Source of the DNA: CAYUFF01 sp964444075
GTDB lineage: Archaea > Aenigmatarchaeota > Aenigmatarchaeia > CG10238-14 > SCSR01
Assembly: GCA_964444075.1 (NCBI GenBank)
Contig: CAYUFF010000029.1
Span: 1 to 10,481 of the forward strand
Reading direction: 5' to 3'
DNA: 10,481 bases
The notes beneath the pieces were generated by a model. It was not told where the DNA came from. It did not search any database and worked only from the letters and a program-made list of their open reading frames with translations. The stretch's first letter is position 1. Each line of letters begins with the position of its first letter. The position numbers and the translations under genes are program-made. Positions 1 through 4,925 of the stretch are shown here, one piece after another.

Positions 1-933
1 ATCATCTACTCCACCTACGCGCTCATACTCTTCTTCCTCCTCTACGCGTTCGGGTTGAGGGATGTTGCTAAAGCCGTTTCCGCTTCGTTCAGCACCGTAT
101 CGACGGGAGGTTTCTCCGCGACGGGCAACCTAGAGCTCCTAGGCAACGTCGCGTTAGCGCTCCTTGCAATCTTTATGGTATTGGGAGCGCTCAGCTTCAC
201 ATTCCACGTAAACCTCTTCACGCTCAAGCTAAGGAAGCTCCTAACCCTCCAGCTAGCATGCTTCGCGACGCTTCTCCTAGCTTCAATCCCAATTTTCCAT
301 GCTCTCTCGCAGCTCCCTTGGAGGGATGCCGCTTTTCATGCGGTCGCGGCTTCCACCACTACGGGATACGGCTACGTGGATTTCAGTTCCATAAACCAGA
401 GCTCGAAGCTTTACCTGGCGGCCCTCATGCTAATAGGAGGTTGCGCGCTCTCTACTGCTGGCGGCTTCAAAGTTTTCAGATTGCTAGCTTTTTTCAAAGC
501 CCTTTCTTGGGGAGTTAGATACCTCCTCGGGTTCAAAGAGCATTCGTTCTTCCTCGATAAGAGGGAAATCGACGGAAGGGAAGCTACTTTAATCCTCTCG
601 ACCATCCTGCTCTACGTCCTCCTCGTGGCGATTTCTGCGTTCAACTTTTCTCTCCACGGGTTTAGCTTTGAGGATTCTGTCTTCGAGACGAGCAGCGCGA
701 TCGCTAACGTCGGTCACACGGTAGGGGTAACCTCGCTCGGGCTACCGTGCGGGTTGAAGTGGAACCTGATAATCCTGATGGTCTTGGGAAGGGTTGAAAT
801 ACTGCCGCTCTTCGTGATGCTGGTGAGGGAAAGGGTCGAGGAGAAAAAGGAGGAAGAAAGGGTAGAAATCATAAGCAGGAGGGAGGTGGAGAGGAGCGAG
901 AGGTTGCTCGAGAAGAAGATCAAGAAAAAGTAG
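1..933 (+). CDS. trkH: TrkH-family potassium uptake channel subunit, C-terminal part (5' end outside window)
   Basis: Membrane subunit of a Trk/Ktr K+ uptake system, which normally works with a cytoplasmic NAD-binding TrkA/KtrA gating protein (none is seen here). The frame is open from base 1, so the gene starts upstream; 310 residues are visible. Three of the four selectivity-filter loops typical of the family can be seen: STVSTGGFSATG, then STTTGYGYVDFSS, then SSAIANVGHTVGVTSLG. The third is followed by the signature LMLIGGCALSTAGGFKVFR, and the fourth by LMVLGRVEILPLFVML, the usual end of the last membrane helix. Hydrophobic helices separate the loops, as in the repeated M-P-M units. The protein ends in about 35 highly charged residues rich in E, K and R, probably a cytoplasmic helix. 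The stop is at 931-933, only 2 bases from the frameshift-corrected stop of the convergent hydrolase. Family assignment is firm; TrkH versus KtrB is less so. Confidence 0.9.
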   Translation: MIYSTYALILFFLLYAFGLRDVAKAVSASFSTVSTGGFSATGNLELLGNVALALLAIFMVLGALSFTFHVNLFTLKLRKLLTLQLACFATLLLASIPIFHALSQLPWRDAAFHAVAASTTTGYGYVDFSSINQSSKLYLAALMLIGGCALSTAGGFKVFRLLAFFKALSWGVRYLLGFKEHSFFLDKREIDGREATLILSTILLYVLLVAISAFNFSLHGFSFEDSVFETSSAIANVGHTVGVTSLGLPCGLKWNLIILMVLGRVEILPLFVMLVRERVEEKKEEERVEIISRREVERSERLLEKKIKKK

Positions 934-935
934 CT

Positions 936-1036
936 TCAAACCAAATTTAACCTTACCAACCAATCGTAAGTATGAGAAAAGATTCTTTTCATGAGGTTGG
1001 TACCGCCGCTCGCTATGTGGTCGAGTTTCGGAATAT
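936..1036 (-). pseudogene. out-of-frame C-terminal tail of the alpha/beta-hydrolase
   Basis: Read in the neighbouring frame, this stretch encodes IPKLDHIASGG followed by a helix containing TYDWLVRLNL and a stop at 936-938. The DH after a beta strand, then a C-terminal amphipathic helix, is the usual end of alpha/beta-hydrolases, where the catalytic His sits. The tail is not preceded by a start of its own. Its stop lies 2 bases from the stop of the convergent trkH, matching the 2-base convergent gap at 9134-9135. It therefore looks like the missing end of the gene at 1013..1693 rather than a chance frame. Confidence 0.7.
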
Positions 1037-1693
1037 TTTCATCTCGACTTTCTCTGAGGGTTTATAATATCTCTGGAACTTTATTCCCTCCGGAGGTGGA
1101 GTAACCTCGTCCCTCTCGCCGTAGATTAAGAGTACTGGCACTTTGAGTTTTCCGATGGCCTTTCTCGATTTGTACTTGAGTTCCTCGGCGAGTTTTTCTT
1201 TTGGGATGAAAAATCCGTGAGGATGTTGCAGGTAACCCTTGAACTCCGCTTGCTCGAAAGTCACTTTGGAGAAAAACTCGTCAGCATCCGAAACCCTCCC
1301 CATCCATCCCACGAGTCCTATCAGCTCGGGTGGATTTTTGCTCGCGAAAAACGTTGAGACGTAGAAGCCTAGGCTGTATCCGACGAGGATTATCCTTCCG
1401 TCGAAAGTCAAGTTTGTTTTAGCGTGAGCCACGAGGGCCCTAAGGTCTTCCAGCATGGTCGAGACGCTTTGGTCTTCGAACCCTCCGTCCGAATTTCCAG
1501 AACCCCTGAAATCGAACCTCACGACGTTCAAGCCTCTCTTTCCAAAAAACCTCGCGGCTTCCACGAAGAGCCCGTTGTACGTTCCCAAGTGGTTTCCTCC
1601 CCACCCATGGGCGAGTATCATCAAAGGTTTCCTCGCCTTGCCTTCGGTGAAGATCCGAAGATACGTTCTTCCCCAACCTTCGTCCAAAAACAT
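1013..1693 (-). CDS. alpha/beta-hydrolase, probably frameshifted before the catalytic His
   Basis: Serine hydrolase of the alpha/beta fold, substrate unknown (esterase or peptidase-like). Visible landmarks are the oxyanion-hole motif AHGWGG (residues 28-33), the strand-loop RFDFRGSGNSDG (59-70), the nucleophile elbow GYSLG with Ser107, and the acid in YGERDEV (Asp195). As written the frame stops after residue 226 (RNSTT) without the third triad member. One extra A in the AAAA run at 1036-1039 would instead read MKNIPKLDHIASGG and so on to a stop at 936-938, giving 252 residues with the expected Asp-His. The start ATG at 1691-1693 has a weak AAGG upstream. A TATA-like box lies at 1736-1743. 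The gene is 80 bases downstream of rpl10e on the same strand. It is either an assembly error or a truncated gene. Confidence 0.85.
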   Translation of the reverse strand: MFLDEGWGRTYLRIFTEGKARKPLMILAHGWGGNHLGTYNGLFVEAARFFGKRGLNVVRFDFRGSGNSDGGFEDQSVSTMLEDLRALVAHAKTNLTFDGRIILVGYSLGFYVSTFFASKNPPELIGLVGWMGRVSDADEFFSKVTFEQAEFKGYLQHPHGFFIPKEKLAEELKYKSRKAIGKLKVPVLLIYGERDEVTPPPEGIKFQRYYKPSEKVEMKIFRNSTT

Positions 1694-1728
1694 TTTTCCT
1701 TGACCTTCACAATTACTGTTGGGAGCGC

Positions 1729-1735
1729 AAAAAAA
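1729..1735 (-). terminator. T7 tract downstream of rpl10e
   Basis: On the minus strand a run of seven T lies 39 bases past the L10e stop codon. Archaeal RNA polymerase can terminate at oligo-T tracts without a hairpin, so this may end the rpl10e transcript. It sits between the TATA-like box and the start codon of the downstream hydrolase, which fits separate transcription of the two genes. The inference rests on the T run alone. Confidence 0.35.
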
Positions 1736-1743
1736 CTTATAAA
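1736..1743 (-). promoter_or_regulatory. TATA-like box for the alpha/beta-hydrolase
   Basis: The minus strand reads TTTATAAG. A start site about 27 nt downstream would fall near 1712, giving either a roughly 19-nt leader before the ATG at 1693 or a leaderless start at the GTG at 1708-1710, which is one base out of frame with the gene. Confidence 0.45.
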
Positions 1744-1773
1744 TGTAGGTTGTAAGAAAGAGGCTTTTGGCCG

Positions 1774-2295
1774 TTAGCTATTCCTTTCGATCTTGATTTC
1801 TACCGGGGTAGGCAGCTTATAGCCAGCTTTCTTCAAAGCTTCCTTTGCAACCTGCGAATGTTTTTCGTCGACCTGTAGTAGCATAATTTTCGTTCCTTTC
1901 CAGGCCTGTACCGCCCTCCCAACCGGCTTACCGAAGGCGAGCCTCATGCCCTGAGAGTACCTATCAGCACCGGCACCGGTCGCTATGGGTTTTTCCCTTA
2001 TCACGTGGTGAGGATAAGCGATTATCTTGAGGAAGTAATTCCCTCCGGGAATCTTTTTACTCAGGTACTTGTGGGCTACGATCCTCGCGGCTTCCAGAGC
2101 GTTATCCCTAATTTGCACGCTCTTCTTGGCGATGAGGTAGAGAGTTAGCTCGTAGCTGCCCTTTTTACCCATCTCGAAGTGATGAATCCTTGGTTGGGGA
2201 GCGCCGGCCACGTAGCTTTTCCTAGGGGTCTTGTAGGAGATCCTCGTGTAGGGTCTCTCGATTTCCCTCATCGTCCTTCCCGGTCTCAACGCCAT
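1774..2295 (-). CDS. rpl10e: large-subunit ribosomal protein L10e (uL16)
   Basis: Component of the 50S subunit at the base of the A-site/P-site tRNA region, the archaeal and eukaryotic counterpart of bacterial L16. The 173-residue length and the family pattern are clear: an N-terminal RPGRTMREIERPYTR segment, the RIHHFEMGK block, RDNALEAARIVAHKYL, and NYFLKIIAYPHHVIREKP. The last is followed by the Gly/Ala-rich ATGAGADRYSQGMRLAFGKPVGRA loop region that contacts rRNA. The start ATG at 2293-2295 gives the canonical MALRPGRT-like N terminus. An AAAGGT about 8 bases upstream could be a weak Shine-Dalgarno site. Other ribosomal protein genes are not adjacent, and a 250-base gap precedes it. Identification is secure. 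Confidence 0.97.
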   Translation of the reverse strand: MALRPGRTMREIERPYTRISYKTPRKSYVAGAPQPRIHHFEMGKKGSYELTLYLIAKKSVQIRDNALEAARIVAHKYLSKKIPGGNYFLKIIAYPHHVIREKPIATGAGADRYSQGMRLAFGKPVGRAVQAWKGTKIMLLQVDEKHSQVAKEALKKAGYKLPTPVEIKIERNS

Positions 2296-2331
2296 GATAT
2301 CGACCTTTAAAATTTTTGATAAAACTCCAGC

Positions 2332-2341
2332 CTTAAATAAC
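2332..2341 (-). promoter_or_regulatory. TATA-like box for rpl10e
   Basis: The minus strand reads TTATTTAAGG, centred about 42 bases before the L10e ATG. A start site about 27 nt downstream gives a leader of roughly 15 nt. A second, stronger TATA-like element (TATAAA at 2457-2462, minus strand) farther upstream could be a distal promoter for the same gene. Confidence 0.4.
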
Positions 2342-2377
2342 TATCTCCATCGTTTCGCCAGAAAGGGGAATTCGGGA

Positions 2378-2441
2378 ATCGGCAAAGGTTTTATGTTAAA
2401 CGTCTAACGTTCTCAGGGGCTAGACTACTTTCCTTTCCGAT
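2378..2441 (-). other. possible structured RNA element in the rpl10e upstream region
   Basis: The 249 bases between rpl10e and the tRNA hold no convincing gene. They contain two distant segments that can pair over 10 bp with one bulged base: 2378-2388 (ATCGGCAAAGG) and 2432-2441 (CCTTTCCGAT). Inside, GTCTA at 2402-2406 can pair with TAGAC at 2421-2425. On the minus strand a good TATA (TATAAA, 2457-2462) lies just upstream. The element could be an rpl10e leader structure or a small RNA. The predicted start near 2433 would cut into the outer stem, which weakens the idea. No C/D-box motifs were found. Confidence 0.25.
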
Positions 2442-2510
2442 GGCTTAATGAAGGCGTTTATACCCCATTCAAATCACAGTAAAAGTTTGGTGAAAAACGC
2501 GTTAATTAAC

Positions 2511-2518
2511 TTTTAAAA
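2511..2518 (+). promoter_or_regulatory. TATA-like box for tRNA-Gly
   Basis: TTTTAAAA lies 27 bases (centre) before position 2541, so transcription would begin a few bases ahead of the mature tRNA 5' end at 2545. The spacing is as expected for an archaeal tRNA promoter. Confidence 0.55.
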
Positions 2519-2544
2519 TCTTGAGAAAAATTTTTCTTATAGAT

Positions 2545-2618
2545 GCGGCTGTCGTCTAGCCAGGTTAGGACCCGAGCTCCCCAAGCTCGTGGCGCGGGTT
2601 CAAATCCCGCCAGCCGCA
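2545..2618 (+). tRNA. tRNA-Gly, anticodon CCC, with C33
   Basis: A complete 74-nt cloverleaf. The acceptor stem pairs GCGGCTG with CAGCCGC and has discriminator A. The D stem is GTCT/GGAC with a 10-nt loop containing GG. The anticodon stem is CGAGC/GCTCG around the 7-nt loop TCCCCAA. The variable loop has 4 nt, and the T arm is GCGGG-TTCAAAT-CCCGC. Counting from the stem places CCC at 34-36, which means glycine; C35, C36, A73 and the GCGG-start acceptor all suit an archaeal glycine tRNA. Position 32 is T and 33 is C, where U33 is nearly universal. There is no intron and no encoded CCA. A TTTT follows at 2621-2624 and may terminate the transcript. Confidence 0.95.
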
Positions 2619-2643
2619 TGTTTTAGATTGCTTCAAAAACTTT

Positions 2644-2833
2644 TTACAGGTACTTGAACTCAGTCTGAGCAGTCTTCACGATATTTATCAACCTTTCCAG
2701 AAATTCGTTGAGGTTATGCTTCGCGATCATTTTCCTGTAAAACTCAAAGTCGAATTCCGAAAAAATTAAAAGTTTTTCCCCTTTCAAACACGCCGTAAAG
2801 TATCTCTCGGTAAACTCTCTCAACCTTTTTCAT
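2644..2833 (-). CDS. small hypothetical protein, about 60 aa, frame unclear at its start
   Basis: No family recognised. From a TTG at 2821-2823 the frame reads 59 residues, beginning REFTERYFTACLKGEK, then LLIFSEFDFEFYRKMIAKHN, and ending TAQTEFKYL, with a stop at 2644-2646. The composition looks protein-like: a short beta strand, then amphipathic helices. The ATG at 2831-2833 lies exactly where a leaderless start is expected from the TATA box at 2857-2864, but it is one base out of frame and meets a stop after 29 codons. Removing one A from the AAAAA run at 2826-2830 would join them into a 62-residue protein starting MKRLREF. TTG could also be the true start. Probably cytoplasmic; no signal peptide or membrane segment. 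Confidence 0.5.
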
Positions 2834-2856
2834 ATTTCTTTCTAACTTTCTTTTCC

Positions 2857-2864
2857 TTTATAAA
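2857..2864 (-). promoter_or_regulatory. TATA box for the small minus-strand gene
   Basis: The minus strand reads TTTATAAA followed by GG. Its centre is about 27.5 nt before the ATG at 2833, the spacing of a leaderless archaeal transcript. This is the main support for the small gene being expressed. Confidence 0.5.
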
Positions 2865-2913
2865 TGTTTCGATAATTGTAGAAAAAACTTTAGCTCCAAA
2901 CCCTCACCAAAAG

Positions 2914-2921
2914 ACTTTAAG
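2914..2921 (+). promoter_or_regulatory. TATA-like box for the epimerase gene
   Basis: ACTTTAAG is centred about 27.5 nt before the ATG at 2945. No Shine-Dalgarno sequence precedes that ATG, so the transcript is probably leaderless. Confidence 0.45.
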
Positions 2922-2944
2922 CCGAAAATCAAAATTTATTTACT

Positions 2945-3874
2945 ATGAGAATCCTCGTTACCGGCGGTGCTGGATTCATAGGCTCCAACCTCGTGGAGAA
3001 GCTCGTGGAAAGCGGGAACGATGTTTTCGTGCTGGATAATTTTCACACCGGCTCCATGGAAAACTTGAAAAACGTACGCGATAGAGTAAAGGTGTTGGAA
3101 GGGAGCGTTGGAGAAATTTGGAAGTTTGGGTTGGAAAGTATAGAGGTTATCCACCACTTAGGAATCTATTCCTCATCGCCGATGTACAGGAAGGATCCTT
3201 CTTTGGTAGCCAAGTCTATCGAGGATGCTATCCAGCTATTCGAGTTCGCGAGGAAAAACGGATGTAAGGTAATCGTCGCATCGACTTCAAGCGTCTACAA
3301 CGGTAACCCGCTTCCTTGGAAGGAGGAAATGCCAACACTCGTAAAGGATTTTTACACAGAAGCGAGAGTGGCAATAGAAAGGTTGGGTAAGCTTTACCAC
3401 GAGCTTTACGGAATCGAAGTGCTTGTGCTGAGGCTTTTCAGCGTTTACGGTCCTAAGGAAGAATTTAAAAACGGTTACGCAAACATAATAACCCAGTTCC
3501 TCTGGAAGATGATGAAGGACGAGAAGCCCGTGATCTATGGAGATGGTACGCAAACGAGAGATTTCGTTTACGTAGAGGATGTGGTCGACGCTTTCATGTT
3601 GGCTGCGGAGAAGAGCTTTGGCTACGAAATATTCAACGTGGGAAGGGGAGAGAGGAAGAGCTTCAACGAAATCGTTGCTCTCCTCAACGAAAAGCTAGGT
3701 AAGAGTATTGAGCCTGCCTACGTGGAGAATCCGATAAAGAATTACGTTTACCACACGCTAGCAGACACGGGCAAGAGCAAAAGGTTGCTGAAGTTCAAAG
3801 CAAGGGTAAGCGTCGAAGAGGGCATCGAGCTTTTAATAAACTACTATTCCAAAGAGCGACCCTCCGATAATTAA
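2945..3874 (+). CDS. NAD-dependent epimerase/dehydratase, extended SDR (GalE-like)
   Basis: Probable nucleotide-sugar epimerase or dehydratase, cytoplasmic, 309 residues (usual family length 300-330). The Rossmann NAD site GGAGFIGS spans residues 7-14, and the acidic residue that binds the adenosine ribose is Asp31 in VLDNFHTGS. The catalytic serine region is STSSVY (113-118), and the late motif GDGTQTRDFVYVEDVV (199-214) is typical of UDP-glucose 4-epimerase-like enzymes. The active-site signature is Tyr137-Thr-Glu-Ala-Arg141, that is YxxxR in place of the normal YxxxK. Tail motifs NVGRGE (231-236) and the C-terminal substrate domain are present. The substrate cannot be told from sequence. 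It is separated by 23 bases from the convergent ACT gene. Superfamily is firm, exact activity open. Confidence 0.92.
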   Translation: MRILVTGGAGFIGSNLVEKLVESGNDVFVLDNFHTGSMENLKNVRDRVKVLEGSVGEIWKFGLESIEVIHHLGIYSSSPMYRKDPSLVAKSIEDAIQLFEFARKNGCKVIVASTSSVYNGNPLPWKEEMPTLVKDFYTEARVAIERLGKLYHELYGIEVLVLRLFSVYGPKEEFKNGYANIITQFLWKMMKDEKPVIYGDGTQTRDFVYVEDVVDAFMLAAEKSFGYEIFNVGRGERKSFNEIVALLNEKLGKSIEPAYVENPIKNYVYHTLADTGKSKRLLKFKARVSVEEGIELLINYYSKERPSDN

Positions 3875-3897
3875 TGCTAGTGTCAAGGAAAAGGGAG

Positions 3898-4281
3898 TCA
3901 TCTAGGTTCCTCCTCAACCTTAAACCCCAAACGCTCCAGCGCTTTTTTAGTTTTCTTCAAGTATTTTTCTTTCACCAAGATATGGTCGGTGGAGAAAGAG
4001 GAGACGACGAAGATGGGAATTCCTTCCTCTGCGAGGGCCTTGGAGACTTTTGCTATGAAGCCCACGAGGTTGAAGGGAAGGGTTGTGTCGAACGTTAGCA
4101 TCCTGTAGCCCTCCTCCGCTTCGATAGCGTTTGCTTTATCGTACTTCGTTTGGTCGACTATCACGGTTATCTCTTTCTTATCGACTACGTTCGCGAAGGC
4201 GTCGGGATGCGTTTTCTTCGACTTCACGATCGCGAACTTTTCCTTCCACACGTAGACTCTGCAACCTTCCCACTCTTCCAT
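3898..4281 (-). CDS. ACT-domain protein (COG3603/CASTOR-like)
   Basis: Small cytoplasmic protein, 127 residues, likely an amino-acid-sensing regulator rather than an enzyme. The N-terminal half has a first ACT-like unit with EITVIVDQTK (37-46). The second unit is GYRMLTFDTTLPFNLVGFIA (58-77), helix VSKALAEEGIPIFVVSSFSTDHILV (79-103), then a C-terminal helix KYLKKTKKALERLGF. The 'LPF.LVGF...VSKALAE.GI.IFVVSSFSTDHILV' pattern is that of the COG3603 ACT proteins, related to the arginine sensor CASTOR1. Its ligand is unknown. The start ATG at 4279-4281 is 28 nt after a TATA-like CCTTAAAGG, with no Shine-Dalgarno site. It is divergent from the nicotinamidase gene. Confidence 0.85.
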   Translation of the reverse strand: MEEWEGCRVYVWKEKFAIVKSKKTHPDAFANVVDKKEITVIVDQTKYDKANAIEAEEGYRMLTFDTTLPFNLVGFIAKVSKALAEEGIPIFVVSSFSTDHILVKEKYLKKTKKALERLGFKVEEEPR

Positions 4282-4304
4282 GGATTAATTAAGGGTTGGC
4301 GCTG

Positions 4305-4313
4305 CCTTTAAGG
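4305..4313 (-). promoter_or_regulatory. TATA-like box for the ACT-domain gene
   Basis: The minus strand reads CCTTAAAGG, centred 28 nt before the ATG at 4281, consistent with a leaderless transcript. It lies in the 114-base divergent spacer. That spacer also holds TTTTATTTTT (4337-4346, +) and GTTTAAAC (4359-4366, +) as candidate TATA boxes for the nicotinamidase. Confidence 0.45.
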
Positions 4314-4379
4314 TTTGGAAGGTCCCGTGAGCTCGCTTTTATTTTTCCACCCGATTAAGTTTAAACATCCAGAACTTTA

Positions 4380-4391
4380 GGAGGGGGATGA
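4380..4391 (+). promoter_or_regulatory. Shine-Dalgarno site of the nicotinamidase gene
   Basis: GGAGGGGGATGA matches the archaeal anti-Shine-Dalgarno sequence well and ends 4 bases before the ATG at 4396. It fixes this start over the out-of-frame ATG at 4388 inside the site. It also contrasts with the leaderless starts nearby, so this mRNA must have a 5' leader. Confidence 0.6.
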
Positions 4392-4395
4392 AGCC

Positions 4396-4917
4396 ATGGT
4401 AGCGAAAAAGGCGTTGGTAATCGTTGACATGCAGAACGACTTTTGCAGGAAGGAAGGTGCACTCTTCGTACCGAACAACCCCAAGATAATACCGAGGATA
4501 GAGGAACTCGTGGGGAAGTGCAGGAGGAAAGGGTGGAAAATCGTTTACACTCAAGATTGGCACAGGAAGGATGACCCAGAATTCAAACTCTGGCCGAGGC
4601 ATTGCGTCGCTGGCACTTGGGGTGCCGAAATCGTGGAGGAACTCAAGCCTGAGAGAGGTGACATCGTCGTGAAGAAAACTTCTTACTCAGCCTTCGATGG
4701 TACGAACCTCGATAGGAAGCTCAAGAAACTAGGCGTAGACACGCTGATGCTCTGCGGGTGCGTGACGAACTTCTGCGTACTCTTTACAGCATACGATGCC
4801 TTCAGGAAAGGCTACAGGGTTTGGTTGAAGGAAGATTGCCTTGGGTACGTGAGCAAGCGAGACCACGAGTTTGCGATAAGGCTGATGAGGCTTGCCTTCA
4901 AAGCGAAAGTCCTCTGA
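4396..4917 (+). CDS. pncA: nicotinamidase (PncA-type cysteine hydrolase)
   Basis: Hydrolyses nicotinamide to nicotinic acid and ammonia in NAD+ salvage; cytoplasmic. The 173 residues carry the complete isochorismatase-fold site: catalytic Asp11 (VDMQNDF), Lys94 (VKKTSYSAF) and the nucleophile Cys127 in GCVTNFCV. The metal-binding set that separates nicotinamidases from other family members is also visible: Asp54 and His56 in TQDWH, and His69 in LWPRHCVAGTWGAE. Cys122 takes the place of the more usual Val or Ala just before the cis-peptide region and may only be a neighbour. A strong Shine-Dalgarno site precedes the ATG. A T6 tract at 4919-4925, interrupted by nothing but the C at 4918, follows the stop. 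It converges on the mutase gene with an 8-base gap. Confidence 0.92.
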   Translation: MVAKKALVIVDMQNDFCRKEGALFVPNNPKIIPRIEELVGKCRRKGWKIVYTQDWHRKDDPEFKLWPRHCVAGTWGAEIVEELKPERGDIVVKKTSYSAFDGTNLDRKLKKLGVDTLMLCGCVTNFCVLFTAYDAFRKGYRVWLKEDCLGYVSKRDHEFAIRLMRLAFKAKVL

Positions 4918-4925
4918 GCTTTTTT
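4918..4925 (+). terminator. oligo-T tract after the nicotinamidase gene
   Basis: The stop codon at 4915-4917 is followed by GC and then six T, a likely intrinsic terminator in archaea. The tract fills the whole 8-base gap to the end of the convergent mutase gene. The matching minus-strand transcript has no T run here. Confidence 0.4.

Noticed and set aside
1030..1045. Programmed ribosomal frameshift in the hydrolase
   Set aside because: The A4 run is not a convincing slippery heptamer and no downstream stem or pseudoknot is evident. An indel explains it more simply.
2501..2510. Palindrome GTTAATTAAC before the tRNA promoter
   Set aside because: Short and AT-rich; expected by chance in this spacer, and no regulator is linked to it.
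3041..3051. TTTCACACCGG in the epimerase gene, matching the right arm of the glmS dyad
   Set aside because: It encodes part of the conserved NFHTG motif and has no left arm, so the match is most likely chance.
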